Part shown: positions 48,278 to 58,400 of the stretch, piece after piece
Layout: each line of letters opens with the position of its first letter
Numbering within the stretch: the first letter of the stretch is position 1
Origin: Eubacteriaceae bacterium
GTDB taxonomy: Bacteria > Bacillota > Clostridia > Lachnospirales > Lachnospiraceae
Assembly (NCBI GenBank): GCA_910575665.1
Contig: CAJTFB010000022.1
Coordinates: 1 to 64,000 of the forward strand
DNA length: 64,000 nt
Direction: 5' to 3'
Made by a program: the position numbers and the translations under genes
Notes under the pieces: model-generated
The model's input: only the letters and a program-made list of their open reading frames with translations
Databases searched by the model: none
Told to the model about the DNA's origin: nothing

Positions 48278-48579
48278 ATGAATATGAAAGACTGTCCCGG
48301 CAAGCAGAGCGGTATAAAAAGCAGTATCCGCCGGGAACACGCATTCAGCTTATCGAAATGGAGGACCCGTTTGCACCCATCCCTTCCGGCACCAGAGGTA
48401 CGGTTAAGGTGGTAGATGACATCGGGCAGCTCCATATGCATTGGGATAATGGCAGATCGCTTGCCGTTGTTCCGGGAGAGGACAGCTTCCGGAAACTGAC
48501 GCCGGAGGAAATAGAGGCAGAAAATCAAACTGCATCCGAGACGGAGGATGCAGACCACAACATGACAATGGGAATGTGA
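48274..48579 (+). CDS. DUF4314 protein
   Basis: The 101 residues contain the DUF4314 core YPPGTRIQLIEMEDPFAPIP, then GTRGTVKVVDD and LHMHWDNGRSLAVVPGED. The family is typical of ICEs and plasmids of Firmicutes. It has an SH3-like beta fold by prediction and unknown function. The gene ends NMTMGM. It lies just before the cytosine methylase. Confidence 0.8.
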   Translation: MNEYERLSRQAERYKKQYPPGTRIQLIEMEDPFAPIPSGTRGTVKVVDDIGQLHMHWDNGRSLAVVPGEDSFRKLTPEEIEAENQTASETEDADHNMTMGM

Positions 48580-48601
48580 GGTGACAGGAAAAAAGTAAAG
48601 A

Positions 48602-49885
48602 ATGGTCGGATGCCTTATGGCAATACGATTCTTTGATATGTTTGCAGGAATCGGTGGTTTCCGGTCAGGGCTGGAAGCAGTCGGTGGATTTGAGTGTATC
48701 GGTTACTGTGAAATAGATAAATATGCAAAACAGGCGTATGAAGCCATCTATCAGACAGAAGGAGAGGTGTATTTTCATGATGCAAGAGCCATTGAACCAG
48801 AGAGCCTGCCGGATATCGACCTTATTTGCGGAGGATTCCCATGCCAGAGTTTTTCAATTGCTGGAAAGCGGGGCGGGTTTGCCGACGCAAGAGGAACGCT
48901 TTTCTTTGAAATCGCAAGGATTGCCGCCGTTAAAAGACCTGCATATCTGCTCCTTGAAAATGTACCCGGACTGCTTTCGCACGACAAAGGCAGGACGTTT
49001 GCGACAATCCTCCGTGCGCTTTCTGAGCTGGGGTACGATGTCACATGGCAGGTGCTTAACAGCGCAGATTTTGGTGTTCCCCAGTCCCGAAAGAGAGTGT
49101 ATATTGTTGGATATCTTAGAGAGCGATGTCCCGGAGAAATATTTTCTTTCACAGAAACAAATGGAGCGTCTCTTATACAATGCATATCCGGAAGGCAGGG
49201 AAACCGGGTGTACTCCAGTGAAGGATTAAGCTGTACGCTTACCAGTGATGCCGGAGGATTTGGCGGGAAATCTGGTCTTTATGAAATCGGGCTGCCAATC
49301 AAAGTAAAAACCAAAGCCGGATACCAGATCGCCACACCGGGAGACAGCATTGACCTTGCCTATCCTACCATGAATTCCAGACGGGGACGGGTAGGGCATC
49401 AGATTGCACACACCGTGACAACAAACAGCACACAGGGGCTGTTTTTTATTGACATGAATCCGCCGCCCCATCTTACAGAACTGGCACGGTGCATCACGGC
49501 AAGCCAGGATGGCGGCATCAGCAATCATAAGGGTGAGCGTTCCGGGGTGCTGACGGAAGGAGGACCGAGGGCAGTTATTACACCGGACAAAGCAAAGGTG
49601 CGACAGCAGGGCAGGAGGATGAAAGCGCCAAATGAGCCGATGTTTACCATTACAGCACAGGACCGTCATGGCGTGGTACATCATGGAAGGGTAAGGAAAC
49701 TCATGCCAATAGAGTGCTGGCGGCTGCAGGGATTTACGGATGAATAATTTAATAAGGCGCTTGCCACGGGACTTTCTGATGGCAGGCTGTACAAGATGGC
49801 AGGAAATGCAGTAAGTGTTCCTGTCATTTCTGCTGTTGGAGGGAAAATAAAAGAAATCAATGACCAGTATGGCATTGTGAAATGA
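48602..49885 (+). pseudogene. C5-cytosine DNA methyltransferase with in-frame stop
   Basis: The family methylates cytosine to protect ICE DNA from restriction. Motifs are FFDMFAGIGGFRSGLE (SAM), GGFPCQSFSIAG (catalytic Cys), ENVPGLL and QSRKRVYIVG, plus a target-recognition region up to residue 380. A TAA at 49745-49747 stops the frame after LQGFTDE. The same frame continues for 45 codons as FNKALATG...LYKMAGNAVSVPV, which is motif X. The missing residue is normally Gln, so CAA to TAA is the likely change. Without motif X, which closes the SAM pocket, the enzyme should be inactive unless the stop is read through. ATG 48617 is an alternative start. Confidence 0.85.
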
Positions 49886-49894
49886 GGTGGATAA

Positions 49895-51454
49895 GTGGTT
49901 AAGCGAAACAAACAGGCAATTATGCAGTTGGTAGTGGATAATCCGTTTAACGGAGATTTTTATAATACGGAGCTGGAACTGCCTGCTACAAAGGCTGAGA
50001 TCAAAGATGCCATGCACAGGGGAAGGGCAGTGGGCAGAAATCCCGAAACCTTTGGGCTGGTGATTACCCAGTGTACGGCACTGCCGGATTTGGCATCGGT
50101 GGATTTTGACAGACCTACCATTGACGAATTGAATTTCTTTGCAAAGCGTTTGGAACAGCTTACCGAATGGGAACAGACTGCCCTAAACCGGGTATTCAAC
50201 CAGAGGATGGAAGAAGGGGCATACCGGACAGGAGTTCCGATGAAAGAGTTGATCAATCTGACTTATGGACTGGATTGTGTCATAATTGCACCGGGTGTGG
50301 AAAATGATGCACAGCTTGGTCAGTTTGTGATTGAGAATGATTTGAACGAGGATGTATCTTCCATTTCGGAGAATGCCCTGTATCTGCTGGATAAAAGCCG
50401 GATTGGAAAGCTACAGAGAGAAATCGAAGGCGGTAAATATGTAGACGGAAATTACATTGTGACAACAGCGTATGAACTGCCGGAAGTCTATGACGGAGTG
50501 CATCTGCCGGAATTACCGGGGCAGACAGAGGATGAAGAGGATTATGTGTTCCGTCTGGAAGTAGCAAAAGCACCAGAGGGAGAACAGGAAAGACCGCCAG
50601 AGGAAAGGCAGTGGATCAGTCTGCCTGCGGAAAAAGAAAAGGTGGCAGAGCAGATAAGGGAACAGTGTGGGGAGGGCATTGAAAACTGTGTTTATTATGG
50701 TTTTGAATCTGCCATCCCGCAGATTGGCGAGGAAATGTTCGGTACGATGCAGGAGTTTGATTTGTTGAATGAGATTGCACAGCGGTATTCTGCTATGAGT
50801 GACATGGAGCAGATCACATTCAAGGCAGTATTGGAACATGAAAGACCAGAGAATCTGGCAGAGGCGGTGGAGGTTATGGAACATCTTCCGGAATATCAAC
50901 TGGATTATGTGTCGTGGGATGAGGCGGATTTTTTTGCCAGCCATCTCCTCCACCATCTGGATACAGAATACGATGCCAGATGGCTGCACAATTTTACATT
51001 CCGCAAAGAGGATGCATTACTCATTGAGCAGCTCGGAGCAGGCATTACCGGTTATGGTATTGTCTCCGCCCGTGGAGAGTCACTTTATCGGCTGGCATCA
51101 TACCCGGAGCCGAAAACCGGCGTATCCGATAGCGAACAGTGGGAAGTTGTGGAAGTGTTGGGGAGGAAAGCGTTGTTTGCCAATGAGAGGATAAAAACGG
51201 AAGATATACCGGAAGGGATGTATCGGTATGATTTACGGGATAACGGGCTGGGATGGTTTTCCTCCATTGAGAAGTCCGTAAAGGTAAATCATGCGGGGAC
51301 ACTGTTATTCACGGAAGATATAGAACTGAATGCAGGGGAGTATATTGCATTTGCAGACGGGGATTCCCCGAATTTCCTCGGATATACCATGACGGTGGAG
51401 GAATTCAGGAATATGCAGGAACAGGAGAACCAGATGGGAGGCATGCAGTTATGA
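49895..51454 (+). CDS. ArdA-like protein with LPD28-type C-terminal domain
   Basis: The 519 acidic residues carry ArdA-like halves (FAKRLEQLTEWEQTALNRVFNQ; later VEVMEHLPEYQLDYVSWDEADFF). A C-terminal domain (EVLGRKALFANERIKTEDIPEGMYRYDLR...GTLLFTEDIEL...NFLGYTMTVEEF) resembles LPD28, a domain of large polyvalent proteins of mobile elements. The GTG start is 6 bases after GAGGTGG. It ends QMGGMQL, whose codons form the GGGAGG ribosome site of the next gene, and the stop overlaps that gene's ATG. Confidence 0.65.
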   Translation: MVKRNKQAIMQLVVDNPFNGDFYNTELELPATKAEIKDAMHRGRAVGRNPETFGLVITQCTALPDLASVDFDRPTIDELNFFAKRLEQLTEWEQTALNRVFNQRMEEGAYRTGVPMKELINLTYGLDCVIIAPGVENDAQLGQFVIENDLNEDVSSISENALYLLDKSRIGKLQREIEGGKYVDGNYIVTTAYELPEVYDGVHLPELPGQTEDEEDYVFRLEVAKAPEGEQERPPEERQWISLPAEKEKVAEQIREQCGEGIENCVYYGFESAIPQIGEEMFGTMQEFDLLNEIAQRYSAMSDMEQITFKAVLEHERPENLAEAVEVMEHLPEYQLDYVSWDEADFFASHLLHHLDTEYDARWLHNFTFRKEDALLIEQLGAGITGYGIVSARGESLYRLASYPEPKTGVSDSEQWEVVEVLGRKALFANERIKTEDIPEGMYRYDLRDNGLGWFSSIEKSVKVNHAGTLLFTEDIELNAGEYIAFADGDSPNFLGYTMTVEEFRNMQEQENQMGGMQL

Positions 51455-52038
51455 GTATCAGTAAGATTACAACCGATGACCTGCGGCATATGAAAGACAA
51501 TGAGGCACTGATTTTACAGGGCTGCGGCGGGGATTTGCAGGAATGGGTGGATGGCGTAAACCAAATGCTGGCGGAAGAAGGCATCCTGCTGGAGGGAACA
51601 GTTTTTAGCAACTGTTCTTTTTTTGAGCATGAGAATCTGACCTGCCTGCTTCTGCCCTTTGAGGACGTTAAGCTGGATGTAGGGAAACTTGCAATGTGGC
51701 GGCTTTTGACACATCAAATCTATGGGGGGACATGGTTATCGGACTATGTGCCGAACCGTCTTGGAGGCTTTACAAAAGAAAAACCAGAGCAGGGTGTCCA
51801 GCAGAAACCGGACTGTCCGCTGATTGGGCAGAATGGCAACATTTTCAATCTGGCAGGCATTGCCTCCCTTACCTTAAAGGAACGTGGCATGAAGGAACAG
51901 GCGGAGGAAATGAAAGAACGGATTTCCTCATCCGGCAGTTACTCGGAGGCACTGAACATCATAGGGGAGTATGTCAATATCACTTCTGAAGAAGAAATGG
52001 AGGAAGATATGTGTCAGGGGGAAAGCCTGCATCCCTGA
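51451..52038 (+). CDS. Two-part ICE protein of unknown function
   Basis: The 195 residues have an N-terminal part (ALILQGCGGDLQEWVDGVNQMLAEEGILLEG) and a C-terminal part (CPLIGQNGNIFNLAGIASLTLKERGMKEQAEEMKERI, then SYSEALNIIGEYVNI). Both are recurrent in proteins of Clostridia ICEs. The function is unknown. It overlaps the previous gene by 4 bases (ATGA) and is followed by a short hairpin region before the adenine methylase. Confidence 0.55.
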   Translation: MSISKITTDDLRHMKDNEALILQGCGGDLQEWVDGVNQMLAEEGILLEGTVFSNCSFFEHENLTCLLLPFEDVKLDVGKLAMWRLLTHQIYGGTWLSDYVPNRLGGFTKEKPEQGVQQKPDCPLIGQNGNIFNLAGIASLTLKERGMKEQAEEMKERISSSGSYSEALNIIGEYVNITSEEEMEEDMCQGESLHP

Positions 52039-52136
52039 TGGCTTTCTGTCAACCAGACAAAAAAGTGAGCAACGTGTAAGAAAATAAGAGGCCGATATCA
52101 ATCACCCGGAAGAAGGCTGGTATCGGTCTCTGCCGG

Positions 52137-53144
52137 GTGGCTGGTACTGCCGCAAAGGAGGTGGTGGCAATCAGGACACCGGTAAGCTGGATGGGAAATA
52201 AAACGTCCATTCTGCACATTTTATACGCACTGTTTCCGCAGAAATATGGAAGATACATTGAGCCGTTCGGCGGCTCCGGGGCAGTGCTCTTAGGGAAGAA
52301 GGTTCCCGACAAATTTGAGGTATATAACGACTATAACCATAACCTCGTCAACCTGTTCCGCTGTATCAGGGACAGACCGCTTGCCTTTATCCGGGAGCTG
52401 GGCTTTTTTCCGCTGAATGCAAGGGATGATTTTCTGGTGTTAAAGAAGTTCTTTGAAAAAGAAGAATTTACGGAGGAATTCATGGAACAGGAGATGGAAC
52501 TGACGGATATCCTGCTCCCAGCGGTGCAGGCAGGAGAAATCCGGGAGCTGTACCGGGAGGCGAGGGAGGAATACGATGTGAGGCGGGCAGTCATGTTTTT
52601 GAAACTGCTCCGCTACAGTTACTCCAGTTCCGGCAAAAGCTATGCCTGCCAGCCGTTCTCCATCCGGAGTCTGATGGGGCTGGTGCAGGATGTCAGCAGA
52701 CGGCTGGAAAACGCCATTATAGAAAATCAGGACTTTGAGGTATTGATCAAGCACTACGCAAGACCGGACGGTTTTATTTACTGTGATCCGCCCTACTACA
52801 CCAGTGAATATGTCTATGAATGCGGCTTTACATGGGAGGACCATGTCCGGCTGCAGAATACCCTTTCAGAAGCAGAGGGGAAATGGCTGGTATCCTACAA
52901 TGACTGCCCGGAAATCCGGGAGCTGTATCAGGGTTACGAATTCTTTGATTTCAAACGGGTCCATTCAATGGTGCAGAAATACGAGGCGGGAAAAGAGTTT
53001 CCGGAACTGCTGGTAGGCAACTATGACCTGTATGGGAAAGAGAGGGATAAACCGAGACAGCTCTCGTTTCTGGAATTACAGGAAGAATCGTGTCAGGATG
53101 TAGAGCGGATACTTCGGCAGGGGATTTTGTCAGGACAAAAATAA
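52137..53144 (+). CDS. DNA adenine methyltransferase (Dam family)
   Basis: The family methylates N6 of adenine, here probably to mask ICE DNA. The 335 residues contain RTPVSWMGNKTSILHI, the SAM motif YIEPFGGSGAVLLGK near 40 and the catalytic DPPYY near 216. The start is unclear. GTG 52137 has no good ribosome site. A perfect AAGGAGG (52155-52161) stands 8 bases before an ATC codon that would give MRTPVSW, the usual family start. Upstream, GGCCGATA and CACCCGG pair with TATCGGTC and CCGGGTG to form a hairpin. Confidence 0.85.
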   Translation: MAGTAAKEVVAIRTPVSWMGNKTSILHILYALFPQKYGRYIEPFGGSGAVLLGKKVPDKFEVYNDYNHNLVNLFRCIRDRPLAFIRELGFFPLNARDDFLVLKKFFEKEEFTEEFMEQEMELTDILLPAVQAGEIRELYREAREEYDVRRAVMFLKLLRYSYSSSGKSYACQPFSIRSLMGLVQDVSRRLENAIIENQDFEVLIKHYARPDGFIYCDPPYYTSEYVYECGFTWEDHVRLQNTLSEAEGKWLVSYNDCPEIRELYQGYEFFDFKRVHSMVQKYEAGKEFPELLVGNYDLYGKERDKPRQLSFLELQEESCQDVERILRQGILSGQK

Positions 53145-53161
53145 ACGATGGAGGTGATGTG

Positions 53162-53473
53162 ATGAAAAAAATGTATCGTGTTCTCGGAAAAAGAGGACGT
53201 ATTACCATTCCCGAAGAAATCCGGCAGAGTACTGGATTTCACTATGATGATATCGTGTCATTTACACAGCAGGATGAAGATACCGTCATAATCCGGAGGG
53301 AGAAAATATGCGATCACTGTAGAGATAGGGAGGATGACAGGGATCATGAAAAAAGCCTCCTTGATTTTTTGAACAATCTGTCGGAGGAACAGCAGAGGGC
53401 AGCGATTGTCCATCTGTCAGAAAATATAGGAAAAAATCCGGTAGCGAAGAAAGGGGGAACAGGCAATGGATAG
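53162..53473 (+). CDS. AbrB/SpoVT-type DNA-binding protein
   Basis: The 103 residues start with a swapped-hairpin AbrB domain (YRVLGKRGRITIPEEIRQSTGFHYDDIVSF), then CDHCRDREDD and a helical tail (LLDFLNNLSEEQQRAAIVHLSENI). It is probably a transcriptional regulator of the ICE operon. CDHC could bind a metal. Start 53162 follows GGAGGTGATGTG. It overlaps the next gene by 8 bases. Confidence 0.75.
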   Translation: MKKMYRVLGKRGRITIPEEIRQSTGFHYDDIVSFTQQDEDTVIIRREKICDHCRDREDDRDHEKSLLDFLNNLSEEQQRAAIVHLSENIGKNPVAKKGGTGNG

Positions 53474-54194
53474 GGATTCACCACTATATACGTCTTCATG
53501 GGAGGCGGCAAGGAAAAGTGACGAGACAACCCTGTGGATCAAAAGCCATAATGCAAACTGTGACTGTGCTAGAGCCATAGAAGATGCCATCCGCAGGAAC
53601 TTTGATGGGAAATATCTGGAATCCGGCTGTGCGAAAGGGGTAATTGAACAGTACGGTTTCCACCGTGTGATGTGGGTGCTGGCAAATACGCTGAAGGAAA
53701 AAGCACGGGACGGGCGGTTCTCTAAAGAGAATAAGGCATGGTCCCAGACATTTTATATACCGAAAGACCAGCGGAGGAATGAGTTCTGTGTACAGAGCCA
53801 TCCGGCGGTTCTGGATGGGTTTATCGATAAAACAAGAGAGGCGTGGGAAATGCTGGATTTGTTTGACAGTTCGCACTGCTGTCAGGGGGAAGATGGAATG
53901 GATTACACAAATCAGGTGGTCGTGCTTTGTCCGTTCAGCCTGAAAGATCAATATAAGACACCAGAGGACCAGTTGTTTTTTGCAACAGGGGGCTTTGGAT
54001 GTTCCCCGACAGCCAGAGGAAGAAAGGTATTTGGTACTTTTCTTAAAGACGGAGAATCTGCACAATTCCAACGTTCAGATTTTATTGGTGTGATAAAAGA
54101 GGAATTTTTGCCGGAGTGGGCAGCGGAAAAACTGCAGGAACTGTTGCCACCGGAAGAAAGCATATCAGAAGATATGCAGATGGGAGGGATGTAG
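53466..54194 (+). CDS. DUF3849 protein
   Basis: The 242 residues contain the DUF3849 core: LYTSSWEAARKSDE...SHNANCDCARAIEDAIRRNFDGKYLESGCAKGVIEQYGFHRVMWVLANTL, quoted here only as landmarks at residues 8-80, followed by WSQTFYIPKDQRRNEFCVQSHP. The family is confined to Firmicutes ICEs and has unknown function. The protein ends QMGGM, whose codons contain GGGAGGG, the ribosome site of the next gene 5 bases on. Confidence 0.7.
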   Translation: MDRDSPLYTSSWEAARKSDETTLWIKSHNANCDCARAIEDAIRRNFDGKYLESGCAKGVIEQYGFHRVMWVLANTLKEKARDGRFSKENKAWSQTFYIPKDQRRNEFCVQSHPAVLDGFIDKTREAWEMLDLFDSSHCCQGEDGMDYTNQVVVLCPFSLKDQYKTPEDQLFFATGGFGCSPTARGRKVFGTFLKDGESAQFQRSDFIGVIKEEFLPEWAAEKLQELLPPEESISEDMQMGGM

Positions 54195-54198
54195 CGGC

Positions 54199-54885
54199 AT
54201 GAAGATAAAAATTTATCAGATAAATTGCGAGAGAGACGAGTATCGTGTAAAGTACAGGAACCTTATGGACACAAAGGTATGCCAGCAGTCATCGGAGATT
54301 GATTCCTCCATTTATGACCGTGTGTTTATAGGAGATGTGGACTGTGAAAGCATGGAGGATGTATACCGGCTGTTCAACACAGAAGGGCATCGGCTATTCC
54401 GGGAGCATTCCCTTTCCGTATCGGATGTCGTGGAAGTGGAAAAGGAGGGGGATTCTGATTTTCATTTCTGCGATTCCATTGGTTTTCAGGGAGTCCATTT
54501 CAAGCCGGAGCAGGCACAAGAACAGGAGAACCTTATCCGGGTGCTGGTAGTTGAACCCGGAAGAAAGCCGTATGAATCCGAAATCCCGAATACACTGGAT
54601 GGCTCGCAGAGGGCGGTAGAAGGAAGGATAGAGTATGTTTACAACGAGGATAATACCATCTTTGTCGTGAACGAGGAAGGAAAAATCAATGGCTCCGAGG
54701 GCAACCGGCGGATAGAGGGAGATGTACTCTGCGGTTGCTTTTTTGTTGCCGGGGATACGGGGGAAGATTTGTGTTCCCTGACGGAAGAACAGATGCAGAA
54801 ATACAGTGAAAAGTTTGCCCAGACGGAGGAAATCCCACGGGAAGAAATTGAGGAGCATACCGGATTTACCTTGTTTCCGTGGTAA
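54199..54885 (+). CDS. YodL plus DUF3846 protein
   Basis: The 228 residues join an N-terminal YodL-like domain (IYQINCERDEYRVKYRNL, YDRVFIGDVDCESMEDVYRLF, SLSVSDVVEV, FHFCDSIGF) and a C-terminal DUF3846 domain (IRVLVVEPGRKPYESEI, VEGRIEYVYNEDNTIFVVNE, GDVLCGCFFVAGD). Both are known from ICEs and the polyvalent proteins of mobile elements, without proven function. It is coupled to the DUF3849 gene. Confidence 0.75.
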   Translation: MKIKIYQINCERDEYRVKYRNLMDTKVCQQSSEIDSSIYDRVFIGDVDCESMEDVYRLFNTEGHRLFREHSLSVSDVVEVEKEGDSDFHFCDSIGFQGVHFKPEQAQEQENLIRVLVVEPGRKPYESEIPNTLDGSQRAVEGRIEYVYNEDNTIFVVNEEGKINGSEGNRRIEGDVLCGCFFVAGDTGEDLCSLTEEQMQKYSEKFAQTEEIPREEIEEHTGFTLFPW

Positions 54886-54934
54886 ATCCGTATGAAATAG
54901 AAATCACAGTAAATGTGTAGAAATGGAGGATATT

Positions 54935-55354
54935 ATGGCAGCAAAAAAGGAGACTGCTCCCAAAGGGACAGCACAGAAACAGAACAAAGCAAAAGAGGAA
55001 ACACAAAAGCAGAAAGTATCCGTACCGTCTATTGAGGCGAGGATTGACCGTCTGATTGACAGAGAGGACAGCAGCATCAGGGCGGTTGCCAGTGTCAATA
55101 TCGGAGAGGCTTTTGCCGTGCATGGGATCAAGGTCATTGATTCTTACAAAGGGCTGTTTGTATCCATGCCGTCTGAGAGTTATACGGATAAAGATGGAAA
55201 CAAACAGTACAGGGAAACCTGTCATCCCATCAATGGAGCGGCAAGGAATGAACTGGTTCAGAAAGTGCAGGATGCCTATCGGCAGGCACTGGAGGAACAG
55301 CAGAGCGAGAATGAGGCACAAGCGGAGTCAGAACCGCTGGCACAGGGAATGTAA
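54935..55354 (+). CDS. SpoVG-like protein
   Basis: The 139 residues have a Lys/Gln-rich start followed by a SpoVG-like domain (RAVASVNIGEAFAVHGIKVID, KGLFVSMPS, CHPINGAARNELVQKV). SpoVG proteins are small RNA/DNA-binding regulators, and ICE copies are frequent but uncharacterised. Start 54935 follows GGAGG by 5 bases. ATG 54923 overlaps that site. The protein ends AQGM. Confidence 0.75.
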   Translation: MAAKKETAPKGTAQKQNKAKEETQKQKVSVPSIEARIDRLIDREDSSIRAVASVNIGEAFAVHGIKVIDSYKGLFVSMPSESYTDKDGNKQYRETCHPINGAARNELVQKVQDAYRQALEEQQSENEAQAESEPLAQGM

Positions 55355-55384
55355 CTGTAAACAATTATATTTTATTCAGACAGG

Positions 55385-55410
55385 ACGCATCAAGGTGGTG
55401 CGTTTTTTGT
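55385..55410 (+). terminator. Terminator after SpoVG-like gene
   Basis: ACGCATCA pairs with TGGTGCGT (one mismatch) around AGG, followed by six T. It separates the antirestriction block from the adhesin gene. Confidence 0.7.
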
Positions 55411-55455
55411 TTGAAATGAAACGCATATATGAGTATGCAGAAAAGAGGTTAATCT

Positions 55456-58400
55456 ATGAAGATTAAAAAATTATTTAGAAGGGCGGCTGCCGTGGTTATG
55501 GCAGTGGCAACAGCAGTATCTATCTTACCGACAGCGAATGTATCCGCTGCCACTGGGGATGCGGGAACGATCACCTTTGAAGTTGCCTGTGACTCCAACG
55601 GGAATGCAATCAAATATAACAGCAGTGCAACCATAAACGGGCATACGGCAGGGGAAACGGGGAGAGCAAAGAACCGTGTCTTCGTAGACGGAGATACAGC
55701 ATTCTGTATCGAGCCGGGAGTGTCCCTTCATTCGGGCGATACACTGAAAGAGGCATCCTCCAAGACATGGAAAGCTCTTTCCGACAATAAAAAGAAAGCC
55801 ATTGGGCTTGCCCTTCTCTATGGCTATCAGGGAAACAAGAAAAATCTGAAAGGCAGCGATGATGAAAAGTGGCTTGCCACGCAGGTGCTTGTGTGGGAAT
55901 TTGTAGCTGGCAGCCGGAAAGCAACGGGAAGTTTCAAGAGGGAGAATACCACCGTTTACCATCTGTTCTTCGGCTCCACACATGCAAATAAGGGAACAGA
56001 GGCGGTATATGACCAGATCGTGGATTTGATGACAGAGCATAATACCATTCCAAGTTTTATGTCTGAGGATAAGGAAAAGATTCTGAAAGACATGAAATTT
56101 AAGGATGGCAAATATTCGATTACGCTGACAGATAATAATAAGGTGCTCTCCGATTATACAATTACTTGTGGAAACAGCAAGATCAGCCTTTCGGTATCAG
56201 GAAATAAGCTGACTGTCACATCTACAGAGCCGCTGGAGGATTCTGCCAGAATCAAGGCAGTACGAAAAAATGTGCCAACAGTCAGCAGCAGTGTAAAACT
56301 GATTGCTTATGGTTCGGATGACCTGCAGGATATCGTAACAGGGGTTGAGAATGCCGACAAGGTCAATGCCTATGTGAACGTACAGACAAAGGCAGGAAAA
56401 CTTGCATTGAAAAAGACATCCGAGGATAGCATAGTAGCCGGGATTTCGTTTACCATCAAAGGCGAAGATTTTGAGAAAACCGTGCAGACCGGAAATGATG
56501 GAAGCATCACAGTGGAGGATATGGTTCCGGGAACGTATACGGTAACGGAGGCCTCCTATGAGCGTTATGTGCCACAGCAGACCAAGACGGTGGAAGTCGT
56601 AGGAGGGAAAACTGCTACCGTAAGTTTTTCCAATATTCTTAAGCGTTTCAATGTAACTGTTACCAAAAAAGATGTGGAAAAAATATTTCCACAGGGAGAT
56701 GCCTCCCTTGCCGGAGCTGTCTATGGAATCTATAAAGGCGGGAATCTGGTTGACACTTATACAACGGATATTAAGGGGCAGTTCACTACAGCTTATTATG
56801 TCTGTGGAAATGACTGGACCATTCGGGAAATCAGCCCATCAGAGGGGTATTTGTTAGACAAGACAATTTATCCTGTAGGAGCATTACAGCAGACTTACAC
56901 GGTGCAGTACAATGCTTCGACTCTTGATGTAGTTGAGGATGTTGTGAAGGGAAAGATTGCAATAATCAAGCATACCGATGATGGAGAAACAAAGATTGAG
57001 ACACCAGAAAAAGGTGCAGAGTTTGCTGTATTCTTAAAGAAATCAGGCAGCTATGACAAAGCGAAGGAAGAAGAAAGAGATTATCTCATTTGTAATGAGG
57101 ACGGTTTTGCACAGACAAAAGAACTGCCCTATGGCTGGTACACGGTACGCCAGACAGTAGGCTGGGAAGGCCGGGAGTTGATGAAAGACTTTGATGTGTT
57201 TATCAACAAAAATGAAAAAACGTACCGCTTTGTTATCAACAATGGAGAGTTTGGGGCGCATGTCAAGATCGTAAAGAAAGATGCTGAGACAGGAAAGACC
57301 ATTCCATATGCCGGGGCGGGATTCCAGATTTATGATCCGGAGGGAAATCTTGTGACAATGACCTTCACCTATCCGGAGATTACGAAGATTGATACGTTCT
57401 ACACAGCGGAGGACGGCATGCTGATTACACCGGAGAAACTGCCATACGGAAAAGGATATTCACTGGTTGAAGTGCAGGCTCCGTATGGGTATGTCTTGGA
57501 TTCCGAGCCAGTCAAGTTTGATGTTGTGCAGGATAAGTCTGAGAAAGAGCAGGAGATCACAATCATTAAAGTAGAACGCCCCAACATGCCGCAGAAAGGG
57601 AAGATTACGGTTACCAAAACCGGAGAAGTTTTCTCTTCGGTAACTGCCACCGGAGGCGGGTATCTGGATGAGATTGGAAACGATGTTGCTTTCCCGAACC
57701 TGTATCAGCCGGTGTATGCCGACAAAGGGCTGGAAGGGGCAGTATACGAGATTACGGCAGCCGAAGATATCATCACTCCGGACGGCACAGTCCGCTGCAA
57801 AAAAGATGAAGTGGCAGCGACCATCACAACCGGGGAGGACGGAACAGCAGTAACCGAACCGCTCTATCTTGGGAAATATGAAATCCGGGAAGTGACAGCA
57901 CCGGAAGGCATGGTAATCAATGACACGGTTTATGAGGCGGAACTGACCTATGCCGGACAGGAAGTAGCTGTTACGGAAACAGAAGCTGAGTTTTACAATG
58001 AGAGGCAGAAGGTGGAGATATCCCTTGATAAAGTGCTGGAGGAAGATGAACGCTTTGAGATTGGGGATAATGGGGAGATACAGTCCGTGCAGTTCGGACT
58101 CTATGTAGCGGAAGATATCACAGCGGCAGACGGTACTGCTATTCCAAAGGATGGGCTGCTTGAGATTATTTCCTGTGATGAGAAAGGAAAAGCGGCTTTT
58201 CGGACGGATGTTCCGGTGGGGGCAGAACTTTATGTAAAAGAGTACAGCACCGACGCACATTATATTCTTTCCGAAGAAACCTACCCGGTAGAGTTTGAAT
58301 ATGCGGGACAGGAGACAGCCCTTGTAAAAATCAGGGTAAATGAGGGAGAAGAAATCGAAAATGAACTGATCTATGGTTCCGTAAAAGGACACAAGACGGA

